Shown: positions 22,290 to 35,166 of the stretch, piece after piece
Numbering within the stretch: the first letter of the stretch is position 1
Layout of the letters: each line of letters begins with the position of its first letter
Assembly (NCBI RefSeq): GCF_047496725.1
Contig: NC_132978.1
Location: forward strand, 403,501 to 467,500
Origin: Anoplolepis gracilipes
Lineage: Eukaryota > Arthropoda > Insecta > Hymenoptera > Formicidae
Direction: 5' to 3'
Length of the DNA: 64,000 nucleotides
Program-made: the position numbers and the translations under genes
Notes under the pieces: generated by a model
What the model was told of the DNA's origin: nothing
What the model saw: the letters and a program-made list of their open reading frames with translations, nothing else
The model's database searches: none

Positions 22290-23860
22290 AGAGGCGTTGA
22301 TCGTCAATAGAGAAAGATACCAATATTTGTCCTTGATTATATATATTGAGTTATCATTCTTTTATTGTTACTTTTATGGCTATTTCTATATATATATATA
22401 TATATATATGTATAAAACACATATATAAAAATATATAACTTAAATCTATTAATATAACAATTTTTTCAATCCTCTCTCTCTATCATATAAAAATAAATAA
22501 AAAATATCTCAAAATGAAAAAAATTAGCTTATAAAATAAAGATATTATTTTTATGTCAAGTTTAGAATGATAAAACTCCTGTGTCACACACACACACACA
22601 CACACACATACACACACACACACACACATACACACACATATCTTCAAAATTTATTGATTTCTTTTTATATTATAAAGATAGATTTTTTATGTCTATTTAT
22701 CCTTTGTTATTCAGAGAATAAAAAAAATAATTGATTCTTAGCTCATGTTGAAATAATTTTCCTCTTCAGATATATCACTATCTTTTAGTCAATATTTTTA
22801 ATATATATATATATATATATGTATATAAATATCAACATTTATTTGTTAATGAAAAAAACTGTGGCTTATCAGCAATTAACAAACATTGACTGTCTTGTGC
22901 ATATAATAACAAAACTTCCAAAATAATTTCAAAAGAAATATATATTTTTTTATTTCGAATGCACTAACTGTTAGCAAATTTATACAAGAAATTAGTAAGA
23001 AATTGATAAATTAATATATTATAATCATGATACAAGTATATATAGCAATATTATTAGTATCTTGTAAAAAATTCAGTTGGACTTCACTAGTGTACACAAA
23101 ATGCAGTGCAACTGAAGCTAGTGTTATTCGACACAAATTTACATTGACATAATTAAAAAAGTAAAATAACTAATACTAAGAATAAGTATTATTAATATAA
23201 AATAAGTATTATTATTGTTTAATATCAATAATCATAACTTGTACTATTATAATTATTTTAATAATTTTTAATTATGTTTATATTGTAAATTTGTGTATGA
23301 TAATCTTTAATGTACACTAATTCACACTAATGCATCTAACCGAATTCGCTTAATATATAGAAATAAGTTCAACTTTTTAATATAGATTATAAAACCCACT
23401 AAATCAGTTTTCAACTGATTTACTGAAATCTTAATCAATTATTTTATAACAATTCTAGAAAATATCATTATAGTTTATCTTATAAATTACATTAGAAATT
23501 ATTTTATAAACTCTCAAATCATTTGTTGTCTATAAATCAATAATATCTATATAATTCAAATTAAATTTTTTTTTTAATTCTTATTTGCAAATTGATATGA
23601 TAATTCATCATTTCTATTCATATAGCAAAAACAAGATATTTCCCCATTAAACTCAAAATTAAAAGATAGCATGTGATATACATATTTCTTGATCTTTGTA
23701 CATAAATAAATGTTGAATATGCAAAGTGTAATTTGTAAAACTCTTAAAGTTTTCAAAGTTAATACATATTTGCAAAAATATTTTCATACCTCAAGAAAAT
23801 AAAACTTGTGCAACAAAATATAATCAAAAGCTCGAGCTACATGTGTGATAAAACACATCT
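22290..23860. other. intergenic region, microsatellites and AT-rich DNA
   Basis: Between Rab8 (upstream side) and the 3' end of the NuSAP-like gene. Contains (TA)n at 22391-22410, (CA)n at 22586-22640 and (TA)n at 22800-22820. The 22900-23860 part is AT-rich and probably includes the 3' UTR of the NuSAP-like gene. I see no gene in it. Confidence 0.6.
22586..22640. repeat. (CA)n microsatellite, interrupted by TA
   Basis: Roughly 25 CA units with two or three TACA interruptions. Confidence 0.95.
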
Positions 23861-26800
23861 TTATGGATTCAGATTGCGAGCTTTCATTTGTAATTCAAAG
23901 CGTCGATTCATTCGTACACCCTTCAGTTTCATCCGCGTTTCGTGTTGCTGCTTCTCTCTGCAAATTTATATATATTATTTTATAAAATGTTGTATAACAT
24001 TATTTTGAAGTTTTTCGCACAGACCTATAGATGTGATTTATTTTAATGCTTGTAAAATAAAATTTAAGCTCTTTTACAATTTTAACAATTAATAAAACTT
24101 AAATTATTTTAAAGAAAAACAAATTGATTAAGTTATGCATACTGTTTTGCAAATAAGCTGTGCCTGTGTAATTATGTAAATCTTTTTCTTGAAATAAATT
24201 TAAAATGACGTACCTTGACAAAGTAGTTTGCTTTTTCAATACGACATGTGTAGCTTCTTTTTTTCTTAGCTTGAAACCAAATCTATTGTGAGTTCCATCT
24301 TTTGTGTCCGTTGGTAACGGTCTCTTCTCTTTCTTCTTTGTATCTATTTTTGGATGGACTTTCTTTGTAGCTGCAAATAATTTATGCAAAATTAAAAAAA
24401 AAACAGAAAAATTTTGTCAACATATAAAAAATAATAAATATTATAAAATTACTAAATGCCAAATGCCTAGCTTCCAAACGTTTCTTTGCATCCACAAACG
24501 ATTCTGACTTAGCAAATATTTTTTCATGAATTTTTCCGAAATTCGGTATTTTCTTCGTAGATGATTTCTTCTCTGTAAATAAATCTGTTATTAAAACCAA
24601 AATAAATATAAGATGAGAGTAATTTTTTTATTTTATTTTTTTTTTTTTTTTTTACCTGACTTTTTTTCCATTAAAGTTTGTGGTGTGACTTCCATTTGTT
24701 GAATTCCACTTAGTTGAGCTCTTGGTGTAACTATATTTGTTCTTGGACTTGATCTCGTCTTGAAAGGAGGAATTAACGAATTTTGGCTAAACTTTGGAGT
24801 TTCAACCTTTCTTGATTTCTGTGCCGAGTTTCTAATATTATTCCTTTGTATATTAACATTACGTGGAACATTTGATTGCAATCTAATCGATTTACATGTA
24901 TTGCTTGTATCAAATATTCCATCTGCAAAATGTACTTTAGCCTTTTTAAAATTTTCTCTGGAATTTAAATTGGCGTCTGTTGAAGTACGTTTTTTGATCT
25001 TCATCTGTTGCAAACTTAGTGTTTGCGGTTGTTCCAGTTCGTAAGTATTATGCTTTTTATTAACTTGCTCTTTTTCTGATGTTAACAAATTATCATTATC
25101 ATAAGTGTCTTGTTTCCTGATATTTGAAAAGTGAATATGACTAGCATCACTAACATCATTATCAAATAAAGACAATTTAGATACATTTTCAAAGTCTGCA
25201 CTCTTATGCATTATATTAGACATATCAGATTTATTTTTATGTCTTGATCTAGTATTAGGAGATGTATTATCTATAATAGGTATGTTGGAAGTCAAATTCA
25301 CATCTATTATTAATGGTATATTCCCCTCTCGTGGAGTGGATGACAGTAAAGGTATAGAGAATCTATCTTTTTCTTGTATCGGTGTATTATGTTTAATTCT
25401 TGGTGATACTCTATTAATGAGTTTCCCCACATTTCTATTTTTTAATTTAGTGTTGGAATTTTGATTAACAAATGTATCTGATCCAATAGAAGTTTTAAAT
25501 ACTTTGAAAGTGCTATTTAAGAAAGAGTTTATTCTGACTGAAGTCTCTGATTGAATTTTATTATCAATCTTTAATATATTCTGCATTTTTTCAGATGATA
25601 ATCTCTCTAATAACACTATTGGTTCTGCTAATATATCTTTCTTCTGTGAAACTGTTAATCTCTTTAGTAATTGACATTTGATATCTGATAAATTCTTTTC
25701 TTTAAACAAAGGAGATATTTTTGTACTAACTTCTGATTTTGTAGTATTAAGATCCGGTGTTGTATCAGAAGTAATGTTAGCAGGTGTTTTTATTGAACTT
25801 CTTTTAACTTTTTGAGTTGGAGATAATAATTTCAATTTACGTGTTTTCTTTGTTTTCTTCGATTTTGGAGACCTCAGTACTATTTTTGGAGATTTTGAGA
25901 ATTTATGTACAATTGTTTTTAAATTATCAGATGACTTGTGTTTACTTTTTCTTACTGGTGATGTTACACTCTTGTAAGATATAGAAGAATTGTTTACCTT
26001 TCTTTTTTTCGTTTTTCCTAACTTCTCATCATCTTTATAAGACTTATCAGATTCATTTAAATTCTCTTTAGATATAGTATGAAGTGACAATTTTCTTGGA
26101 CTTTTAAATCGCGTTATAGTTAATGAGTGTGTTTTTGGAGAACCTAAAGAAATAGGTGATTTTTTAGGCGTTTTCTCAGATCTGTGAGGAGTAAGACTAA
26201 GCTTAGGTGGTGTGCTTTTGGGTGTGACAATAATAGATGAATTTTTTACATCTTTACCAGCAGTTTTTCGTTGTAATTTTTTATTTGAATTTGACTCTTT
26301 TGAAGTATTTGACTGAGAAAGGTTGTGCTTGATGTGTTCTGTCACAGATATTTTGTTATGCCTATCTCGTAATATTTTAATCGAATCAGTGGTATCCATG
26401 TTTAGATTTTGCTCTATGATTTTAACATCATTGTCACTTTCTGCTTCTTTAGTTAAGTTTAATTTCCTGCGAGAAACTTTTCTTACAGACTTTTTTAACA
26501 TTTCTGTTGCATCGGGTGTTTTTTTCCTGGTACTTTTCTTAGAACTGGCTTTCAAATTCTTCTTGACATTTAAAGACTTTTCTCTTCTCTCTGATTGCTT
26601 AGTTCGCTGTATTGATTCTGCTGCATCTTCGTTTAGATTATTTTTTTTCTGTGTCTTAGACCTAGTGGAAACAGTAGATTGTTCCACTATTGCTGCAAAA
26701 TAACAGACTATTTTAAAATTCTTTTCGCGACAAAAAATCTGTGAGAAAACATGCAATTTTAAGATTGACTTAGTTACTAAAGTGATTTCGGTAGCAAATC

Positions 26801-26976
26801 GGAACGAAGAATGTCAAAAGCTTGAATTTTCAACACGTGATGATACAATATATGCAAACGTGAAGACGATTGCAAATATGAAAGAAGCCTTATAACCTTA
26901 TATTTCGCTAGATCCTGTCGAAGGTTATCAAAATACATATTTTTGTCTCACCTGCACGAGTTCGCCTCGGTGACAT
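23861..26976 (-). CDS. large basic Ser/Lys-rich nuclear protein, NuSAP-like
   Basis: Five minus-strand exons: 26976..26952, 26692..24656 (2037 bases), 24572..24453, 24370..24214 and 23957..23861. The sum is 2436 bases, 811 residues, with matching phases. The start MSPRRTRA is in a 25-base first exon. Residues 10-690 are low-complexity, rich in Lys, Ser and Thr, with many Ser-Pro and Thr-Pro sites followed by basic residues (for example SPKIVLRSPKSKK), typical of CDK targets. The C-terminal 120 residues look conserved: NFGKIHEKIFAKSESF near 698, a KxEKRPLP / RFGFKL block, and a final charged helix REKQQHETRMKLKGVRMNRRFEL. This resembles the C-terminus of nucleolar and spindle-associated protein (NuSAP), which bundles microtubules. 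No SAP domain is seen at the N-terminus. The name is tentative; the gene structure is firm. Confidence 0.78.
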
Positions 26977-27586
26977 TTAACCTCTTGAGTTTGACGTTTC
27001 TTGTGACAGAATCTATTAATGCACAAATGCACTTTAAATACTTAAAATATAATTGATCTTATGTTTACAAATGATATCATTCAGCACAATTTAACCTGTT
27101 TTAAAGAACTCGACATTCGACAGCTTGACACGAAGCAGCTTGCCATGTTTGCGCGCCTATTTCGTCAACGACCAATGGGAAAGTCTTTTCATATGCGCGT
27201 CCCTAATTCATTGATTTGATTGGACGTTGTTATAGACCCGAACTTTCAAATAACATAACGTATTTTACGCTAAATGTGTATATAATTATGAAAGCCGGTT
27301 AGGTAAATAACGCGATATAAAAGTCAAGTATAGTTTTAACGACGAAAATATTGCGGAAATTTAGATTAATTTTAATACTAGCTTGAGATAGTTATATTTT
27401 ATATTTAACCACAATTGATTGATCAATTATCGTAATATTTTGAATTAGATGTCAAAAGATACCTTTCTATAAAAAAAAGTTTCGATATTACGTTAAAATA
27501 TGTCAGTTAAGTTTAATACTTTCTGGAAATTATAAACAAAAATAAATTATTTGTTTTTAAACAGAGTTGTTTTAAAGAAAAAATAT

Positions 27587-27728
27587 GGCCTTGTTTGCAC
27601 CGACATACTTTGATACCCGTATTAAGTACTACTGGCCAATCACAGCCATTCCATTCTTTAGAAAGATGGCTATGATTGGCTAGTATATTATTTAGTACGC
27701 GTACCAAGTGCTCGGTGTAAACAAGCCC
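27587..27728. mobile_element. short inverted-repeat element (MITE-like)
   Basis: Termini GGCCTTGTTTGCACCGA and TCGGTGTAAACAAGCCC are inverted copies with two differences. An inner inverted pair also exists (ACTGGCCAATCACAGCCAT / ATGGCTATGATTGGCTAGT), so all 142 bp can fold on itself. A TAT triplet flanks each side (27584-27586 and 27729-27731), a possible target-site duplication. No coding capacity. Confidence 0.75.
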
Positions 27729-28250
27729 TATGTGTATTTCGTTTTTTAAATACTATTGGAAACATACCCAAAGAGCAACAAGTCAAATAATGTCACGTGA
27801 TATATCCCGCGAAAATATAGCATTTTCAAAAATATTTCTTTCTAAATATATAATGTAAACAAATCCATTTCTACACGTATGGCGACGTACATAAAAAGAG
27901 AATATATTATACTACTTAATTGTAATTTAATAATTATGTAAAATGAATTAGCAGAAATAAAATACTTAAATTTAAAGAAATATAAAAAAAGCATATAGAA
28001 TATTTAAATAATTCTGGTGAACGAAATACACGATGAAAAATAAATATTTTTATAAAAATGTTTATGTTTGAATTAATTTTATTATATTTATAAAGTATTA
28101 AAAATATTTGATATTATATATTTATGAGAAATCTGTAAATGTTTTCTTTTTTTTTTGTAAACCGAAATTGGATAGGTTAGAATTGTTTGTTTCCATATAC
28201 GGTGTGTGTAATATCATAACAAAGCTAAAGCGTGACTGATTATAAGGATA

Positions 28251-28269
28251 CGTGGTATTATGCTATAGG
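28251..28269 (-). promoter_or_regulatory. ERSE-like element upstream of DNAJC10
   Basis: CGTGG, nine bases, then ATAGG. The ER-stress response element is CCAAT-N9-CCACG, in reverse CGTGG-N9-ATTGG, so this is one base off. The ATAGG half is the left end of the inverted-repeat element that follows. The match is short and could be chance. Confidence 0.25.
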
Positions 28270-28374
28270 GACGATTTCACCAACACTTTCAAATTATATA
28301 CTTATCTTTTTCTCTGAAAGAGGCAAAGATATAGTTTAACCCAAATTAACCGACGTTGGTGAAATCGGCCCTAT
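28265..28374. mobile_element. short inverted-repeat element (MITE-like), copy A2
   Basis: Left end ATAGGGACGATTTCACCAAC and right end GTTGGTGAAATCGGCCCTAT are inverted copies with two differences. It is 110 bp and AT-rich inside, with no coding capacity. The right arm read backwards (AGGGCCGATTTCACCAA, then GGTTAATT) resembles the arm of the 22177 element (AGGGCCATTTCGACCAA, then GATTAATT), so both may belong to one family. It lies about 100 bp upstream of the DNAJC10 leader. Confidence 0.7.
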
Positions 28375-28472
28375 GAATTGTAATTGATTATTTCGGTTGA
28401 TAAAAGTATTAAAATTCACATTATCGAGAGCAACAGTTTAATTTTATTTGTAACATTAAGAACTTTATAGAA

Positions 28473-31400
28473 ATGTAAGTATATAATGTATATATTATAT
28501 CCAGTTTTCTAAAAAATCTTGATTTTTAATTAATCACTGATACTATATAATTCTTATACAAAATTTCGTTGCTTTGAATTAAATATTATTAATTTAATTA
28601 CAAAACATAATTTTTAGAGTACAATTTGTTTTTTATTATGAAAAATAAATATTTAATCATATATGTACGCAATATATTTATAATTGCATATTTGAAAATT
28701 TCTATCCTATTACAGGTACCAAGTTATTATTATTTTCTTTGTTATTATTACTTTAATACAAGGAGAAGATTATTATGAAATTCTTAGTGTAAGCAGATCA
28801 GCCAGTCAGGATGAAATTCGAAGGGCTTTTAAGAAGTTGGCTATCATTTATCATCCTGATAAAAATAACGTATGTTAATATTATATAAATAATTTAATAA
28901 ACCATTATTATTTAAATACTGATAATATTTTAATTATATCTATAATAATATCCTAACATTTTAGGATGATCCAAATGCTCATGACAAGTTTATTCGATTA
29001 ACAACAGCTTACGAAATATTGAAGGATAATGATTTAAGAAAAAAATATGATCTTTATGGAGAAGATGGTATTAATAACTCTAATAAAAAGCAAACCTATT
29101 ATCCAAGAAGCTATCAAAACAGTTTTATATATGAAGATGATCAATATGTTATTAATTTGGAGGAAAATGATTATTGTAAGTATATAATTTTTTCTATTTA
29201 TTAAGAATTTTATTATGATTATTAAAGAATTATAGTTATTAAGATTAATGTATAAGTAAATATATAAATATTAAGAAGTAACTTAGATATTAATATGTTA
29301 TATATTTTTTTCATTTTTTAGTTGAAAACGTTATGAATTCTGATTCAAGCTGGTTTGTGAATTTCTATTCTCCAATGTGTAGTCATTGTCATCACTTAGC
29401 ACCAACATGGAAGGAAGTTGCTAAGTTACTTGATGGCATTATGAAACTTGCAGCAGTAAACTGTGAATATGACAGACAATTATGTCATCGAGTAGGAATT
29501 CGTGCTTATCCATTACTTATTTATTTTAAAAAGGTACACATATACAAAATTAGCAAAAGATATAGGAAGTCTAATTTATCTATATATATTATTTCTTCTT
29601 AAATTCTATATAAGTTTAGATATATTTTCCTCCACACATATGAACCATATCTATCAGTAATACAAAATATTAACTCATCTTTATCTCAAAGAATTCACAG
29701 CATGGAGTACATTATACAGGAGAAAAATCACAAGAAGCTATTATGCGATTTGCATTAGACAAATTAGATATCCACATACCCGAAATAAGTGATTCACAAT
29801 GGGACTTATTTTTACGCGGTGAGATCGTTACCCAGAAACCCATGCTAATTTTTACATGCGGTGATCAGCAGAACTGTTTCACTTCTGATGAAAGGCTTGT
29901 AGTAGCAGCTACATTTGTAAATATTCATATATTACATTATTCATACAAATACAAATTTATTTTCACTGAAATATATTTTTACTATATTGTATTTATTCTA
30001 ATTAATAATATTCTAAACAATATAATGTGTGGTATTTTCAGGATAAGCTGATTGATATAAATGTGTTTATATGCAAGGATAGTAAATATTATGAGAATAT
30101 ATCTTTCAATACACACGCGGTCTATCTGCCGATGCGTGATGCATTTTCTTGGAAACCTGTATTTTTTAATAATATGTCTGATATAAATGAATTAATAGAA
30201 AATATTTTAGAACAATTACCAAGTCCCCAAGAGCTGACCGATAATGATTTCAATGTGAGTATTATTTTGATAACTTTTCTATAATAAATACACAAATCTT
30301 AGTTTTTCAAATGTAATGTGTTAATTGTATATATCCAATATAATTTGCAGATTATTAAGAAAGTAGAATTTAATGCTGCTTGGCTTATATGTTTTTATGT
30401 TGGTGACTCGATAAATCTGAAAGATTTAAATCTGCAAATGAAAAAATTTTCAATTAGTGGTGTTAAATTAGGTAAAGACTTGTATATATAGGAGAGATAT
30501 GGACTGGTTAGATGAATAGATGAATTTACTATAGAATATTTTTACATAATTTGCAATATATCTTTACAGGTAAAATGAATTGTGGTAGAAATGGACAATT
30601 TTGTAATAAATTAGGCATCAATCATTATCCAGCTTGGGGCATGCTTAAGCCAGGTGGAGCATTTGAATTGAATCATGGAAAAGCTACTAACAATGATATC
30701 ATTAAATTTGTACAGATTAGTGTGAAAACTACGAATGTTTGGGCGCTCACTGCAGAGGAAGCATTATCGATATTACAAAGAGACAGTGGTACCTATTATA
30801 AACGCATGTGACATTTTGAAAAGATTTTTGCAATACTAATTGTCGCAAAATGTTACAGAAAGTGAAGTATGGTTCTTAGATTGGTATTTACCATGGTGTC
30901 CACCTTGTATACGATTTCTATCAGAACTTCGTAGGGCATCATTAGAATTTGATTCATCAATTGTCCGTTTTGGTACTATTGATTGCACCATTCACACTAC
31001 GTTATGTCATCGTTACAATATACAACAATATCCTACTGCAATGTTTATAAATGGCAGCAGTACATATCAATTTATACTACAAAAAACAGCTGCGAATATT
31101 ATCCAATTCATTAATGAAAAAAGAAATCCATCAGGTAGGAAGTAATACGTATAAGCTTTGTGCGTTTCTCACTCCTTCATCTTATGTTTTTATTTAATAT
31201 AGTTATAGAATTAACGTCAGAAAACTTTCACCGGAAATTGGTGAAAAAGAAAAGTAAAGCTATATGGATTGTTGATTATTTTGCACCATGGTGTGCACCA
31301 TGTCAAAGATTAACACCTGAATGGATAGCCGTTGCAAAATCACTGAGCAATCTATCGTTTGTAAATGTGGCCAGTGTAGACTGTCAAGCTGAAGCTTCCT

Positions 31401-32078
31401 TATGCGCGTCACAAGGAGTCCGTTCTTATCCTAATATTAGATTGTATCCATTAGGAAGTGAAGGTTTAAGTACAGTCGCGTAAGTAATTATAATTCACAA
31501 TTCATTCGTATAGATTACATAAAATAATAAATCTTTTAAGATTAAAAATAATATAACATTATTTTTATTTTACATATTATAGTTTATACAATGGACAACG
31601 AGATTCGTTATCCCTATTAACATGGATAACAAAATTCTTTCCAAAGAAAGTCTACGACTTAGATTCTTCCAATTACCAAAAAGTGTTGGATAGCAAGCAT
31701 ATATGGATCGTTGATTTTTATTTACCGCAATGTTGGTACTGTCAGAAAATAGAACCCGAAATTGCAATTGCTGCTCAGGTAAATGTTTATTCTATTATAA
31801 ACACAGTTAGTTCAGTTTTTGTAATATGATAAAAATTATATTTGCTGTTTTAATTTTAGTTGTTAGAAAAAGTAAAATTTGGAAGAATTAATTGTATCTT
31901 CTACACGAACGAATGTGCGCATATAAAAGTATTTCCGACGTTAATATTATATAAATCAAAGCAGAAGAGAAAGAGTAACGATACAAATAATATCAGAATT
32001 ACTGCGGCAACGGCTGAAGCAATCAAGAATGAAATTTTAAAAATTATTAATGATTATTTAAAACATGATGAGTTATAA
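28473..32078 (+). CDS. DNAJC10: ER DnaJ / protein disulfide reductase ERdj5 (DNAJC10)
   Basis: Exons: ..28474 (supplies AT of the start codon), 28716..28869, 28965..29175, 29322..29533, 29701..29916, 30042..30254, 30351..30471, 30570..30788, 30859..31134, 31203..31479, 31583..31778 and 31860..32078. They make 2316 bases, 771 residues (human 793). Residues 1-17 form a hydrophobic signal peptide; a J domain follows at about 19-85 with HPD at 47-49. Thioredoxin-type domains carry CSHC (142-145), CPPC (463-466), CAPC (572-575) and CWYC (684-687); redox-inactive thioredoxin-like domains lie between. The last four residues are HDEL, an ER-retention signal. ERdj5 reduces disulfides in misfolded proteins with BiP during ER-associated degradation. 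The Met codon is split by intron 1 (AT|G). Confidence 0.97.
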
Positions 32079-35000
32079 TAGAAAAAGAATTCTAAAAAGA
32101 ATTTATAAATTGGACTTGAATTGAATTTATAAATTTGACTTGCCTGTGACTTGGCAGTGTTCCATTGCTGCAACTGGCGTGCTTGTGAAAAACTCATTCT
32201 ATTTTTTTAAAAAGAAACAAAATAGATTAGAATGTATATAAACTAGATCAGATGTAAGTTTTATTGTGATACTTTTATATTTTTATATTTAGAACAATTT
32301 ACACATACAGATAGTTTGTAAATTTTCCTTAAACATGTACAAAAAATGATGTGTATAATAGTTAATAAATAAAATATGCATTGTTTTTCCCCAGACAGCA
32401 CACAATATTTATAAATATTTATAAATATTTATAAAAATATATTTTTTTGAAATTATATAAGTATTTTATATATATTTTATAAAAATCTTTATTTGATATA
32501 TTTTTAAAATATAGATAAAATATTATATTTTATATAATAATATCTTATATTTTATATAAGATTTATAAGTAAAAAATAAATACTTATAGATTATTTAATT
32601 ATTTTGTAAATATTTTATGCTGTCTGGGTCATATATACCAAGACTTGTAAAAATATTTTTTAATAAGTAAATTATGATGATTTATAAATATTGGAGAATT
32701 TTATTTAAAAAGAGATTTAAAGGTTTACTATACCAACAAAATTTTTTAAATTTTCCTTTGTAAAAGATTATGAATAATTTTGTTGCAATATCCGTATAAT
32801 AAAAAAGTAGATCTTCCTCTCATACATTTTCATTTATTAATGTGAAATAAACTAAATTTTTCTTTTTTTAATATTTCTAGTATTCTTACCTTTGTTAATA
32901 AAAAATAAGTTTCTATGGCTCTTTGTAAACACATTAACATTTAATTCAATGAAGTCTTTGATGCGTTCCCTCTAAAAATAGTGTCTGCGCGCGCGAGTAT
33001 ATAACTATTATATATAGATAAGTAAATACAGAGATAAATACATTCTATAAAAGATGTTCTGTACTGTGACAAATCCGTGGTTGTTTGTTATATATTTCAA
33101 AATGCAATATATATATATATATATATATATGTCCAAATATTTTATATATAAAATATTTTATATTAAAATATTTTACACATATAGATGTTTAAAAACTGTT
33201 TGTAAGGTTACAACTTATATAAATATTTATATAAAGAACTGAAGTATATATATATATTGTATATTAAAAGTATCTAAATGTATGTGCTGTGCTCTTTCAT
33301 AAGTTTTATTTTTCTTGATAATTGTACGAAAATAATACTTGTTACAACAGAAAATAATTTTTATTTTATTGCCAACAATGATAAAAATACATAAAAACTA
33401 AAGATTAAACAAATGTATTTATATAAATGCAAAAATGGACTGATTGAAAATTCTGCAACAACATTCTACATAGAATATGTATGTATTCTTCTACATTGTT
33501 GGCAAATAAACTTTAGTTACACTTTATATATTACTTATTCCGAAAATAGCTTTGTTTTTTAAATATATTAGTTTACATTATCATTTTTTAATATGAATTT
33601 AAGATGAATATCTGTTTAAATGGTACAAACAGTGTTTATAACATGAATGTATATTTTCTGATATCACATAAATTCGCGGCATGCGAAGGCAGTGCTAATA
33701 GAAAAATGCAATCGAGAATTCAAAGTAATATTAGAGCCGTTTTTACAGTGCGTATATAATTAAAAAATAACAAATATACATAATATCAAAGTTCTTCCAT
33801 CTTCATAATAAAATAGAAAAAAAGAAAAGTAGTTTTAATATCAAAATTTTTATAAATAACATAAGTTGACAACGATAATATATGTTTTGTTTAGAAATTT
33901 CTTGATATTACACACATGTATGATATATTTTTATTTCTAACGTCGTATTCTTTGGTCAATGTTGCAGAAGAGACAAACCTAATAAATCTAAATAAAATAA
34001 AATAGTATAATATAATAGATGCAACAGACATTGGCTGCACAATATTAAATTAAATTAAATAAATTTAAAACTTATAACTTAAAATGATTTGTCTTGCATA
34101 TTACTTCTTATTGATAAATAATAAGTGAACAAGCAATTGTGTATTTTTTTCGTGAAAATTTTGAAAGTTTTAAATATGCTTTTTGATCAGCTTAGTTAAA
34201 AATTACTTTCTCTTTTTAGAATTTAAAGAATTCAAAATATGCTTGTGATTTTTTAATTAATATATAGAATAAGATAAACTTCTTTCATTGTTGAGAATAA
34301 TTTTTATCAGAGTTAAAAAATTTATTCTTTTTCTTAAAATATGCAAAATCTACATTTTTAATCCAGTCTTTTATTTTCTTATAAATGTTCACTTTCTTTT
34401 TATTTTTGTATACAAAATATTCCAAAAGGTTTAATCCAATTTTCCAAACATTTTTTTCAAAATATATCAATTATAATTTGAAGTAGAAAATAAATAATAG
34501 TTTGTATAGATTTCATCCCAATGAAATATTTCAGACATATTATTTAAGTTTTATTTGCAAAATGTTTTAAAAATTAGATCAGAAATATCTTGTATATTAT
34601 TAAAAAAAAAAGAGCTATTTTTTTGCTTTAATATAACCGAATGCAGTCTCTTATTCATTGATCGAGTGACGTTATTCAGTTCAGGGCATGTGTAATTATG
34701 AAATTATAAAGCACAAATACAATTCCAAGGCCAAAGTTTCGATTGTAACAACTTAATATCTTAAATAAAAGCAAATATTTTAAATTGTTTATATACTAAC
34801 ATGCCAGTAAGCAAGGCATATTATGTGTATAACTTTTATCTCCATTTATATATATTTCAGAAAAATAATTTGAAAAATACCATATATATTTTACGCTAGT
34901 CAATCTTGCACAGTATTCTCTAAAAATTGCAAGTTATATACGTCCCCCGGCCTTGATATATTAGAATAATACAATATACACATAATATGATACAGCTGAT

Positions 35001-35166
35001 AATAAAAGTATAATTTTATAGTTCTCAAATTTGTGAACCAATGGCATCAATCGACACACGATTGATAAGACGTTCTAATATCTGTGGTTTCTTGTGGTTT
35101 CACGAGACTACACTCGTGCATGCCATTTGAAAACGTCCATAATATAAATTACAGTACAAGAATATA
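32079..35166. other. convergent intergenic region, DNAJC10 / EHD
   Basis: Holds both 3' UTRs, a terminal-inverted-repeat element at 32390-32628, a (TA)n run at 33107-33130, and long AT-rich DNA. I see no gene in it; short open frames are random in this composition. Confidence 0.6.
32390..32628. mobile_element. AT-rich element with CCCAGACAGC terminal inverted repeats
   Basis: The left end CCCAGACAGCACACAATATT and the right end (AATATTTTATGCTGTCTGGG) are inverted copies with two differences. The 239-bp body is almost pure A/T and includes tandem ATTTATAA units at 32406-32436. There is no coding capacity and no clear target-site duplication. A non-autonomous DNA transposon is the likeliest reading. 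Confidence 0.75.

Larger units (their letters stand above)
26977..28472. other. head-to-head intergenic region, NuSAP-like / DNAJC10
   Basis: Divergent promoters of two genes. It carries two short inverted-repeat elements (27587-27728 and 28265-28374) and otherwise AT-rich DNA. I see no gene in it. Confidence 0.6.
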
